Shown piece by piece: positions 33,618 to 43,847 of a DNA stretch of 64,000 nucleotides. This stretch comes from Lentinula raphanica. Its lineage: Eukaryota > Basidiomycota > Agaricomycetes > Agaricales > Omphalotaceae. How positions within the stretch are numbered: position 1 is the first letter of the stretch; each line of letters opens with the position of its first letter. The translations under genes were made by a program, and so were the position numbers. The stretch covers positions 1,612,001 through 1,676,000 of the forward strand of contig JANVFP010000002.1 of NCBI GenBank assembly GCA_027919835.1. The letters are read 5' to 3'. The notes beneath the pieces are model-generated. The model saw only the letters and a list, made by a program, of their open reading frames with translations. It had not been told where the DNA came from and made no database searches.

Positions 33618-34493
33618 TTACAACCAGACATTAGACATCTTCGGGTTGCTCTGACCGCCCCCGGGCTTCTCTGCTTTCCTGATCTGCTCGTACTCGCTGT
33701 ACAACTTCAAATCCGACTCACTCTTGACGGTGAAACCCGCCGCGGAGCCCCGTTTATCAAGCATCGGATCGAAATAAGTGTTCTTCCATTCCTCGACGTG
33801 GAAGGAGCCTTTTGTGAAACTCTGCGGATCCTCTCGTGAGAGTTCGTCCGCGACTTCCTCTGCTATCATTAGGCTGCGGAATTGGAAGAGGGCATTGGGC
33901 AATTCGGAGTATTTGTTGGAGGAGATTCTTGCCTTCACCCGGGCTATGTACGTGGTCATCGCATGTGGTTCCGTCACTGTCACAGTTCCGACAACAAAGC
34001 TGTTGGGATAGGTTTTTTGGTAGATCGTCCATCCATTGAAATCACGATGTGCTCGATCGCTTCGGGTCGCGACCTCCCATTGTTGTGTTCCAGGAGAAAG
34101 TCGAGTTCGATATCCCGTAACCGTTGCTTCAGGTCTGGCCGCTGCGCATAAAGCCCATGTCCAGATCTCAGTGACCTCGATGGGGCCATTCTTGCTGATG
34201 CTAGGACCCTTTCCTTTTTGGATATCTACCGTCCTCTTACGCAAGAACTTCAGGTAGTGCGTCTCGCCTGTCAAGGTCCATCATGGCAGTTAGTGTATGT
34301 TGCAGGTTTTAACTGGAATCCTTCCTTCCTCACCGTTTACTACTGTCACTTGCTCGGAAGCTGAAGCACTGTCTGGTGCCGGCGGCACGGGTGACGCAAT
34401 CGAAGCGATCATCATCGAAAGGAAAAGCACATTGGCAACAAGCCATGATGATGTAGAGACTTGGAATAGATGCATGAGCGAAGCAAACTTCAA
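33618..34493 (-). CDS. Predicted secreted or membrane-anchored protein, unknown family
   Basis: Two exons joined across an intron of about 67 bp (donor gtgagg in the VVNG codons, acceptor cttgacag). The N-terminus MKFASLMHLFQVSTSSWL with VANVLFLSMMIASIASPVPP is a signal peptide or signal anchor, followed by PPAPDSASASEQVTVVNGE. The body (about 220 residues) is rich in Tyr, Trp and Arg: EIWTWALCAAARPEATVTGY, FNGWTIYQKTYPNSFVVGTV, RVKARISSNKYSELPNALFQ, SFHVEEWKNTYFDPML. There are only two cysteines, unlike classic small secreted effectors. No domain is recognised. Overlapping frames on the opposite strand are shadows of its codon pattern. It may be a lineage-specific secreted protein. Confidence 0.55.
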
Positions 34494-35311
34494 GAATGAG
34501 TTGAAGTGAGTAAGAGATTTACTTCCAAAACAGCGATCTTACCAATTGACTCTTGAATTTGACCAGCAAATTTTGGGTCAGGTGAAAACAAAGGAAACAC
34601 CACTTTGAACAGTATAGCGTGAGTTGAAGAAATCTCATACTAAGAACAAAAGGCCTCACCGAAAGGTTTTCGAATTCGACCAGCGAATCTTGGGTTGGGG
34701 AAAGAAGTTGAGTGGGGGGCCAGCGTTTGAACCGAGGGCTTTATACATAAGTGAATCGTTTCCAAATCGTTTCATAGTCCTTTTTCAGCCTTTTTCAGGA
34801 ACGGAGCACTGCATGAGCATAAACATTTATCCACTTCACCCGATGGTTGTTCCTATATCCAAAGCTCGATGCCTGCGCAGACGCATTCCCATCTGCTCTT
34901 GCAGGCAGGAAATTTTGAGCAAGAAGCGATAGGTAGCCTCATACCAGCCTGAGCTCAAGTCATCCTTGGGCAGATTTGTACAGCAGTGAGGCAGGTATTG
35001 GACACTCAGGTGCAGTTGATAAATTCAAAATTGCCTCTAGAGTCCGAGCACTGCATTTTTGATATTTATCTGGCACTTCGCCCGATGGCTAGTAGTGGCT
35101 AGTCTCCCCTATAGGCGGACACTCGCAAGACAAGCTTGCGTTAATTAGATATCGAAAGCTCATCCCAGCAGGAGTGAATAATGATAAAATAGATTCATGA
35201 ACTGAAAACGTGTGCTAAGAAATATGGCAGCATACGGATAATATCGAAAATCATTTGTTAAACTCTTCCTACCTGAGAGGTAAACCAGATTTCAGGCATC
35301 ACCATCCATCA
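34494..35311. other. Intergenic with two pairs of imperfect direct repeats
   Basis: 34553-34578 and 34670-34695 match at 22 of 26 positions (core gaccagc). 34802-34846 and 35045-35088 share gagcactgcat at one end, ttatc in the middle and cccgatgg at the other. The order is A-A'-B-B', not alternating, so this is not one simple tandem duplication. No gene is supported. Confidence 0.6.
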
Positions 35312-37308
35312 TCACACCCCGACACGCGACCGTGAGCGCGAGTGCCTGACAATACCACGACCAGGCTCGAAAGGCGGTGCCCGACTGGACAACGTGGAAC
35401 CGGTCGTACTAGGCGTAGATACCCCGGAAGAAGACGTGTAACCCAAGCCAGGAGGGGGCGATGAATTGCTCGAAAGGTGCTCCAAAGAATCAAGAGTGGA
35501 AGAACTAGATCCTCCACCTGAGCCTCCGAGGTTATTCTTCAGACTCTGCCGATTCGGGTTCATCAGAATCGTCGTCGGGTTCGGAGGGTGCGGTCGAGGA
35601 GGAAGCGTATGGTGCGTATTCGGATGTTGATGGGAGTGAGAGTGAGAATGCGAGTGCGAATGATGATGCTGAGATTGCTGAGAGTGGTGAGGAGCATGGT
35701 GAGGATATGGGATGTTCCCCTGTAGGTTAGGCTGGGGAAGAGAGGAAGATCGTTGATTGATGTGGCTAGGGAGCTGCTGCTGCTGATTGTGTTGAGGTTG
35801 TCGAGTTGATATCGGGGTCCAATGGGCGTTCGACATTGAAAGGGAATTGGGGGTATGCCCGATACCGTGAGGGCGTTGTTGTAAGGCTGAAGGGTTGGAC
35901 AACATCGACATGTTTGGCGAAGGCCTGCCAATCGTGCCTGGATCGTAGCTCATGGGAGCCTCGTCTTGGATGTGATTCCGGGGAGCAAGACCTGGAGGTG
36001 CCCAATTATTTCCAACGAATGGTGGATTCGACGGTTGGGTGGCAGGCTCATTAGAAAGCTCTGCCTGTTCTTCTCTCTGCAGCCTTTCCATTTCCCTCTC
36101 GATATTCTCCAGCTCCTCCTCTAATTCCTTGACGGTACCGTTCTCGAGCTTGTCCTTCTTCATATCCAATTTTTCCAACTGTTTCGTCAACGTACCCAGT
36201 TCAGTCTTCATAATCTCAACTCGTTTTCGCTCCTGCTCTTCCTGCTCTTCCTTCGCTTTACGCACTTTGTTGGCCGCCTCTTTCACCTTCTTGTGCTCCG
36301 CTTCCCTCTTCCGTTTCTCTTTCTCCAATCCTGGTATTTCGCCGTTGACCTCCGCCATCTTGGCCTCCATCTCCTTCGAAGTGACCTGCGCACGTTTGAC
36401 TGCCTCCTGCAAGGCAAGCAGTTTCTGCTTGGACCGCTGCTCTAGAGACACATAACGCTCCGATGCGCGCTTCAGCACGTCGATTTCTGAACGTAAGTTG
36501 GCATCAGCCTTCTGAGCGTCCCGACGTGAGGCCTTCATTGTCGCAGTGAGAGTCGCTTGCTCTGTATTCAGATCGGAGAGTATGTGCTGAAGCTGGTTTA
36601 CTCGATCTTCGAGTGTAAGAGGGGCAAAACCGTATCCGGAAGACGAGCTAGATAGAGTGCTGTTTGCGCTATCTGGAGGAGTACTGGGTTGAGAAGAGAT
36701 ATTGACACCATTGCTATCAACGGATGCGAGGGTTGCTGTGGATCGGGCTGCAGGATCGTCTGGAGCATGAGGGAGGTCTTTGCCATCGTGCTCTGATGAA
36801 CCTCGTAAGAACAACGTAAACAGAGAGCAGTACCACAGCAAAAAGACACACCTTCCGTGGTGACTTGTTGTCGTATGCTGTTCATTTGTCCAGCTTGGAC
36901 AAGCTCAAGTACGATTTCGTATTGGCGCCCTGGTAGCAGCCCGTAAACTATGATAACCGCCTCATCCGCTTTTTCGTCTATTCGTATGTACACTCTCCTC
37001 CACGAGCTTCTATCTACCTCCACAGATAAACCACCATTCAGAGCGCTGTTGACCACAGACAAAGCCTTTTTAACTTCCGACTCTGAGGCACTCGTGTCTT
37101 CATCATCAGGACCATCCTCGTCTTCATGAAGATCCTCGCTCGAAAGACCAAGTCCGGCAAGTGAGAGGTCGGTTTCTGAGCCCGGATCTGAACTGGTTGC
37201 AGACAAAATGAAGGTGACAGAGACTGAAGTTATCTCGCGGACTGAAAGCGAGAGTGGTGGGATCCATGGTCGAATCGACGACCAGCCAGCAGGAGTGATA
37301 GTGTCCAT
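35312..37308 (-). CDS. Large coiled-coil protein with N-terminal beta-rich domain
   Basis: Two exons (intron 36802-36851). Residues 1-150 read MDTITPAGWSSIRPWIPPLS, SVTFILSATSSDPGSE and IVYGLLPGRQYEIVLELVQAG, which fits a fibronectin-III-like fold. Residues about 230-420 form a long coiled coil (LSDLNTEQATLTATMKASRR, KKDKLENGTVKELEEELENI). The rest is low-complexity, Pro/Ser/Gln-rich, with a His-Ser run (QHHHSHSHSHSHSHQHPNTH). The domain order is reminiscent of fungal proteins annotated as ubiquitination-network signalling (AcrB-like), but I cannot separate that from other coiled-coil proteins. No lesion. Confidence 0.65.
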
Positions 37309-37885
37309 GTATAATTTCTATTTGTAGACAAGAACGTTGATCCAGGAATCATAGAGAGTGGCAATGAAGCCGCGAAGGAGTTGAATATTGAGACGTAAGC
37401 TCAAGCTCAATCGCGGGTCAAAATATGGGCGTTAGAAATTTAAGCGCCGAAAATACGCGAAACGATCAAAAACGCATGTTGGCCGCTGGCGGCATGGTGC
37501 ATCGGGTGAGGACTTCCACAAGTTCAAAACAAGGAGTCAGTGTACACTGTACAGTATCTTTTAGTGACTATGCCACAAGATGGCCAAAATATCATATACT
37601 GGACATTTAACAAAATCATGTAGTAATATGTATCTATCTTTTGAATACTTGTCAGAGTTCAGAATCGCGGCCCATCTACGACATGCAAGATCACTCTTGA
37701 GATCCACAACATCCCTGGCCCCTTTTGAATTAAGTCGGAACAGCCAGCATCTTCGTCGAGGGAGCACTGTATGTTTCACCAAGCATTCTACACGTTAAGA
37801 ATTCTAGGGTCTGCACAGAGAACGAAGGGCGTGTCAGTCGTCGAGTGTGTAAGACTAGGACTTCAACCGTACCAATGCTGCTTGT
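37309..37885. other. Intergenic
   Basis: About 575 bp between two minus-strand genes, holding the 3' region of the Nudix gene and the promoter of nothing on the plus strand that I can recognise. No supported feature. Confidence 0.5.
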
Positions 37886-38875
37886 TCAGAGAGTACTTTC
37901 TGTCCCTTCCAACGCACCAAACCACCATTTACTCGGGAGCAATTTCCCCCCGTCCACTGGTCGATAATCAGCTCTCCCTCGAAACGGTTTGTTCGCAAGA
38001 AGGAGCGGAAACCAATGGAGATCTGTCTCCCATTGCTGATCAAAGGGTATCGGAGGTGCCGTATCTGTGTCTCTAGACTCGGACTCAAGGGAGAACCATT
38101 TTGGGCGCATTTCGTCGGATCTGATAAACAAGAAACGAGCATGTGAGTTAATGGGCGCCCAGATATCCTTGAGCATTCGTCCAGATACAAGCTCACTCGG
38201 TCACAGTGCCTTCAAACCCATCTCCGCGATATACGTCAATGTGAGCAGCGGTCTCCTCGACTTCATTGAACAGGAGCAGGACACCAATATGTTTCAGAGA
38301 GGATTTGATACCTGCTTCTTCCTGAAGGAATTCGACGTTCTCAAAAAAACAGGACTTCAAATCCAATAACATTTCATGAAATCACCTCTAGTTCACGACC
38401 AGCTGCCTGAAGGGCCGTCTCTCCTGGCTCGATCTTACCCCCTGTAGTAGAAAATGTCCGTGAGTCATTTCAATACGCAAGAAGTGACTATTCATGGAAC
38501 GAACCAAAGCCGTTATATCTGTAGTAGTTGAACGTTGAAACCCGATAAGAGTCAGTCGTTTAGCTCATTGAGAACGAGTAAAGAAACCAACTGACTTGTG
38601 TAGACCGACTCCACGTTTTTTGAAACCTAAGAGAATCTACCGAATCGTCAGCAAAACGAACCATTACATCCAGGAAGATGATATGCAAATCAGCGTTGAG
38701 GTTTGGTTGAAGCTACCTTTTTTTCGTGGAAGATGAATGCGTTGGTATAGTACTTGATTTTTTTCATCTCCATCCATTCAAGTGAGGTGCCCCCTGCTGC
38801 AACTTCGCGCAACTGTTCTTGGTCCCTCTCTAAACCAGGTATAGTCTGCATCTCGAATTTGAAGATGGTAGACAA
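37886..38875 (-). CDS. MTH1/NUDT1-like Nudix hydrolase
   Basis: Sanitises the nucleotide pool by hydrolysing oxidised purine nucleoside triphosphates (family role). Six or so short exons join to YYTNAFIFHEKK, ILLGFKKRGVGLHKYNGFG and the Nudix box GGKIEPGETALQAAGREL-EEEAGI, which fits Gx5Ex7REUxEExGU. It continues with GVLLLFNEVEETAAHIDVY and, across an intron, SDEMRPKWFSLES and HWFPLLLANKPFRGRA. The SDEMRPxWF and WFPLLL motifs are specific to the MTH1 branch. The start is uncertain: ATGs at 38875 (MSTIFKFEMQT), 38851 and nearer MEMKKIKYY are in frame. An insert SESRDTDTAPP sits between SDEMRP and the IPFDQQW helix. Intact. Confidence 0.85.
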
Positions 38876-39341
38876 ACTCCAACGCCTTTTCTAACTTTGT
38901 CGCTTCCGAACGCGTGTGAATTTTCTTTGTCACAGCCGATAACAAGCCGAGAAGCCGGTTGGGGATGAGCGTACTCGAGTCTCGAGCACGGTGTTGGCAG
39001 ATTTCCTGTTATGTATGTAGGAACATGTAAACTGGCATAGTCGCAAATCACAGTGATAGGTGAGTCCTTCTTCCTCCGAGAAACAAGTAGATAAGACTAG
39101 GATATGGCAACTCCGTTCTTCAACTCGAGTCCCTGTCGGATTCTGGTTCTTCCACTGGCCCAAACTTCACCCTTGCAACCACCACTTGCTCGCATCGGCC
39201 TGCGTCAGTGTCGATCCTGTTCGAATACTCGAAATCAGCATGTTGCCCATGACTCTCGGCGTCTACCGTATCATTCCGTCAAGCTCGAGAACCTGCACCA
39301 ATAGCATTACACAGTCACAGGTCATATTATACAGTCAATCG
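38876..39341. other. Intergenic
   Basis: Overlapping frames on the plus strand (39060-39347, 39104-39304) have no family pattern. No supported feature. Confidence 0.5.
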
Positions 39342-40759
39342 TTATGAAGCGCCAGTGGTTGACGCAGCTTGAGGCGAAGGAGTCGAAGGAGGTCTCCAGA
39401 ACGTACTAGGAACGTAACCTCTACTGATCAGGTTCTGCACTGCTGCTTTTGCTTGCTTCAACAAGGGTCCGTCCGACACGCTATCCACAGCCTCGTTCGG
39501 AGCTTCTTCTTTCGTCGCTTCGTCAAATCCAGATCCCAGCCTTCGTGCCATATCCTGTACGTTCTTATCGTCCCGTAACCACTGGCCCTCTCGCAGTTCG
39601 GATGTCCAATAACGTTCGGAGACGGCACGTAAAGCTGGATTGCGTGTAATGGCGCCTCGGGCTAGCCGAAGTAGTTGTAGTTTCGTGGTCAAAGACTGGA
39701 GAGTGTGTAGGGCCAATGCTTCTGGAGGGATCTGGGTCGAGTCTCCTTGTGGTAATGATTGCGACAAGGCAATTGCGGAAAGAGGTATAGGAGATGGTTG
39801 GAGTATGAAATGTACCACAATTGGGAGAACGAGGAAAAACATCGACGGGCGAGTAATAGGGCGTCGTGCCACTTTAATCGAACTCAGTCAATCCCTTTCG
39901 AATCAAAGAACAAATTTCATACCATGACTACACCATAACCACCGTAAAGCCTTTCTATCATTCGCCACGCATTATTTGGGTCCTCAAACTCGTTCGGGAT
40001 GTTGATTTTAGCTGTCAGCGTGACGTACGCTTCAAACATCGCCGCAGCCACCAGTGCGCCTAAGCTCAAAGATCGATGCTGCATATGACGCGTTCCTTTG
40101 AGTGTCAAGACACCGATGATTATGGTTTCACGTATATACTCCCAAAGTGCATCGGGAAGAACATACAGCGAGAAGTCATCCCAAGCAGTGCAATATTCGC
40201 AGGAAGCGATTGCATCGTGTCCGAATCTGTAAGTGTTCATCATCTCAGAGATGCTGCCTAGTCTTTGAAATCCAAGCATAACGTACCTGACATAGAGCAA
40301 TCTCATTGTTGCAGACTCTAATCTCGTCAAGACTCTTTCAATCCCACTCGGAAGACCGCTGGCAGGATCGTCCGAAAGCATCAGCAGTAAGCTGCGTATA
40401 GCGTCCGTAGGATAAGACAGTGGCACATCCAAGGCAGTGAAAAGGTTTGTCGGTGGATCAAGGAAGAGCTCATAGAGGATGTACAGCGAATGACAGAGTA
40501 CAAGGACTGTCAGGGCAGGCTGGAGATAGGCTGGTGTGGTTTGATAGTGGTAAACTTTGGGGAAGAGGAGAAAGTAAGATAGCAGGATGGCTGAGGATGT
40601 TACTAGGTAAGCGATGAGTGAGGCTCCAGCTGGTATCATTGAGAGAGAGATGACATGCCGCTTTCGGATCGGAGTGGCGTGGCAATATTTTGATTCTCCG
40701 CGGGCGGCTTGATCTCGGCTTTCACGATTCATGGCAAAGTTGGTTTCCCTCATAACCAT
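39342..40759 (-). CDS. Conserved fungal multi-pass membrane protein of unknown function
   Basis: Starts at 40759. Membrane segments: SLIAYLVTSSAILLSYFLLF, ALTVLVLCHSLYILYELFL, then (after an intron with donor gtacgt and acceptor cttacag) YIRETIIIGVLTL and LGALVAAAMFEAYVTLTA, and FFLVLPIVVHFIL. The sequence between holds FGHDAIASCEYCTAWDDFSLYVLPD, with two Cys in CEYC, which I recall as conserved in a fungal family of unknown role. The soluble C-terminus (about 130 residues) is predicted helical. The second splice junction is ambiguous: the strong donor (gtatga after GTCATG) yields MWHDALLLARR, which fits the family but loses frame within ten codons, while a weaker donor (gtgtag) keeps the long frame. 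A one-base deletion near 39844 is possible. Confidence 0.55.
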
Positions 40760-40872
40760 CGCAAGGAACTATGAATGTTTCTACACACACCATAAGTATT
40801 TTCCAAGAGGACCAACGTACACGCTAAGATCTACACGATAACTTTATCTATTTCCGAAAATACCGACCACAG

Positions 40873-42471
40873 TTACTTCGGATCCGTCAATGCACCTTCC
40901 AAGTACTCGAGAGCAATCTGAGCAGAGCCCCATGAAGCTTGATACCCATTCCCGCCATGTCTGCGTACAAGATGAGGCTCACAGTCAAATGAGAGGTTAT
41001 TGAGGATGCACTAACCCATAATTAAACACCACCGGAACCTTCTTCACTCTATCCTTCAATGGCGAGGAATCCATCCATTCTACGCCGACTCTGACTCCTC
41101 CATGTCGGTAAGGCCTGAAACCCACACCTACATCCTTTATCAACGGACGCAAATCGTCTACGGTAGGTTCACGTTCCGCACGGATTTCCGGAGGAGCAAG
41201 ATCTGGACAAAGCTTAAGCCCTCTAGCCAGAATACGTTCTGTGATTTCTGGTCGAGGGATGGGATACCTATGTTTTGGAAGAAACAGGATCGTTGTGAGC
41301 CACATGGTATATACAAACACCAAACTAACCAATCATTGAAATGAAAAGTCCCTCCGACGATGACCTAGAATTCGAGAACACAGAGCCGGTGAGAACTCAC
41401 ACAACCAGGTTAGAAGCCCACTTACATCTCCCCCCTTCCGAGGAATGACATACGGCGGATTGGCTCCATCCTTTAAGTCTCTTAGAGTAGGCATAACATT
41501 CACCCAAGGTGCCCTCAACAAAACTGTCTGTCCCCGTATCGGAACAACGTCCTGATCTTCGATTCCTCCAAGAGTTCTGGCTCCGAGGCCGACACACAGA
41601 ATGACTGCATCGGGCGGTGTAGGCTTTCTGGACGAATGTGCTGAAAGAAATGATGAGCTCAATGATCGATGCGAGAAACAAATTGGAACAGTAAGTTGAC
41701 TTACGGCTCGCGAAGATGCTAGCTCCACCCTCAAGGACTTGTTGTATATGTCCAACAGTACCGCGAACTATAGATCCTCCCCCGGAGGTGAAACGCCCCA
41801 ATAAGTATGGAAGATAGCGAGGGATGTCAAATGTTATAGCGGTACAAGCAAAGCCCTGGACGGAACCGGGAACGAGCTCGTTGGACGGGAGTTGACGAAA
41901 CTGCGGAAGGGTGCGAAGTTCTGTTATAACCTGATTGGAATCTGGATTGGGAATGCTCACATCAGGCATAAATGCAGTAGGGTAATCCTTTCCATCCGCA
42001 TACTGTTCCTCAGCAGGAAGGTAAGCGTAATCCGTACATCTCAATAAGCACCCTTCTGCGACACCACTCCCCGGCTCCGACATCGCCCATACTACATCAA
42101 AGGTCTCTCGCTCCATCCTTCGTAAGTTCAGGTCCTCGGTACGAGTAGCGACATATTGCGCTCCCTATTAGAGATAAGTGCCTCCAAATCAGCATTGGTT
42201 ACTCAAGTCCAAAATGAAAAGGCTAACAGCCCAGAAGCTCGTGTACTTGATCGTTCTTGGATCTGTGGGGAACGTCTCTGCTATGATTGTTACATTATAC
42301 TCAAAGCCCTTTGCTTCTTGAATCTTGATAGCAGTTGTTAGGCCGATTACACCTACGAGGAGAGTTCGGATTGGGGATTTAGGTAACTGTGAGACTCGAG
42401 AGAATCCTGAGTATGTCCTGATGTAACATACCAGCACCAAGTACGATGATTTCCTTCTTCTGTTCTGACAT
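40873..42471 (-). CDS. D-amino-acid oxidase-like FAD-dependent oxidoreductase
   Basis: A peroxisomal-type flavoenzyme oxidising D-amino acids (family role; substrate not shown). The first exon starts MSEQKKEIIVLGAG (dinucleotide-binding GxG), continued across an intron by VIGLTTAIKIQEAKGFEYNV. TSFWAG precedes the ATRTEDLNLRRME segment. ITFDIPRYLPYLLGRFTSGGGS, DAVILCVGLGARTLGGIED and VPIRGQTVLLRAPW are typical DAAO positions. The C-terminal exons give VGGTFHFNDWYP, LRPLIKDVGVGFRPYRHGGVR and HGGNGYQASWGSA, the second FAD-contact region. It ends ALTDPK, with no canonical peroxisomal SKL tripeptide. About eight short introns, all with standard ends. Intact. Confidence 0.87.
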
Positions 42472-42792
42472 TGTTCAAGGCAGACGAATTTACTGTGAGT
42501 GTGAATGTCCAGAATTCAAGTGCTGCACGTCTTTCTTTCCAAACGTGATAAGAGGATCTACGTTCGGGCCGAGTGGTCGATAACCATTTAGATCTGATTT
42601 TTAACCCCTATGATAAAGAGTTCTGATATATATACTTTCTACTGAAGACTATTTACGACTACATACTGGCAGCTACAAACTTACCGACTAATTCACATAC
42701 GATACAAACAGACCGTGTATCTTTGTCCATCGATGATAGATTTGTCAATCGTGTATCCAAGCCAAAGGTTATAGGTAGTTTTGGATCAGCAA
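42472..42792. other. Intergenic
   Basis: About 320 bp holding the promoter of the oxidase gene and the 3' end of the Gly/His-rich gene. Nothing else is recognised. Confidence 0.5.
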
Positions 42793-43419
42793 TTACCAAC
42801 GAGGACCATCCTGTCCTGGCCCTCCTGGCCCACCTGGCCCACCTGGTCCACCAGGTCCACCAGGCCCCGGAGGTGGACCCTGCACCATAAATCCACCGCC
42901 TCCGCCAAACTGCGGAGGCATGCCCTGTTGGGGAGGACCTTGGTTGAAACCGATGTCACGATACTGACCCGGGCCTCCAAAAGGAGCCTGGTGATGTGAA
43001 TGATGTCCTAGAAGATGAGGAACATGCGGGATAAGGCTAAACGCATTGTGGTGGTGATGATGACGCCGCCCACCTTCAAGCTTTTGTGCGAGCTTGCCTA
43101 ATAGCGAGTGATGTTGAGAGTGATGAGGAGGCCCGTATCCTCCAGGTCCTCCAAATCCTCCAGGTCCCCCTGGGCCTCCCGGTCCACCTCCAAACCCTTG
43201 TCCTCCGTGTCCATGGTGTTGGTTGCCAAAAAATCCTCCTCCCCCTGGAGGTCCACCGTTCGGACCACCTGGAAATCCACCTGGACCCCCAAAGCCGCCC
43301 CCAAAGCCGCCAGGACCACCGTGATGATGGTGGTGTCCACCGAACCCGCGATCGCCAGGTCCTCCAGGTCCTCCGGGTCCTCCAAATCCACCTGGACCAT
43401 CTCCGTTATGATGATGCAT
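42793..43419 (-). CDS. Gly/Pro/His-rich low-complexity protein
   Basis: A single exon of 208 codons, start [14 protein letters not shown], stop at 42793-42795. About half of the residues are Gly and Pro, arranged as repeated GGPGG units, with His clusters (HHHHH near residue 30 and in [11 protein letters not shown]). One less biased segment, [20 protein letters not shown], is a possible amphipathic helix. The repeats resemble glycine-rich fungal proteins that bind metal, RNA or the cell wall, but no family can be named. A TATA-like site lies at 43540-43547. The opposite strand also shows open frames because of the repeated triplets; these are shadows. Confidence 0.55.
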   Translation of the reverse strand: MHHHNGDGPGGFGGPGGPGGPGDRGFGGHHHHHGGPGGFGGGFGGPGGFPGGPNGGPPGGGGFFGNQHHGHGGQGFGGGPGGPGGPGGFGGPGGYGPPHHSQHHSLLGKLAQKLEGGRRHHHHHNAFSLIPHVPHLLGHHSHHQAPFGGPGQYRDIGFNQGPPQQGMPPQFGGGGGFMVQGPPPGPGGPGGPGGPGGPGGPGQDGPRW

Positions 43420-43847
43420 GATGATAGATAGGTGTTGTGTGTTGTGGGTAGATAAAACGATGCGAAAAAAATAGTCTGAGCGTTTGCTATTTTCGTGAGT
43501 GATAGAACTTTTGAAAGGGGGCGTGTTTGATTATCGGGGTTTATATAGGCAGCTGGCACTGGTTTGAGACTGCGGAATTTAGCTGCGGGGCTTCTGGAGC
43601 AAGGAGCCCCTATGACGACACGGCCACCAGATACTATAGGTCCAGATTGTTGTCAAATTGACTCAATCATTGTCGTCGTCGTCCAACGTACGATCTCGTA
43701 CGATCCATACAACAACATGCCATTAGAGATACAAGAAATGTTACATGTATATGTTTATGTTATCATGTTCATGCCTGAAAGTATCCGTTCCGTGGAAGAA
43801 TATGCTGGTTCTGCTCATAGAAAGATGATCGACGACAGATTAGTACT
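43420..43847. other. Intergenic; promoter of the Gly/His-rich gene
   Basis: About 430 bp upstream of the Gly/His-rich gene and downstream of the BUR1-like kinase gene (both minus strand). A TATA-like site is at 43540-43547. The forward frame at 43564-43857 has no recognisable pattern. Confidence 0.5.
43540..43547 (-). promoter_or_regulatory. TATA box of the Gly/His-rich gene
   Basis: Minus-strand tatataaa lies about 120 bp upstream of the start codon at 43419. This distance is a little longer than usual, so the transcription start would give a 5' leader of some 90 bases. Confidence 0.45.

Noticed and set aside
33778..34257. Forward-strand frames over the secreted-protein gene
   Set aside because: Mirror frames of the spliced minus-strand gene, which has a signal peptide and correct splice sites.
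43086..43431. Forward-strand frames over the Gly/His-rich gene
   Set aside because: Shadows of the repeated triplets on the minus strand.
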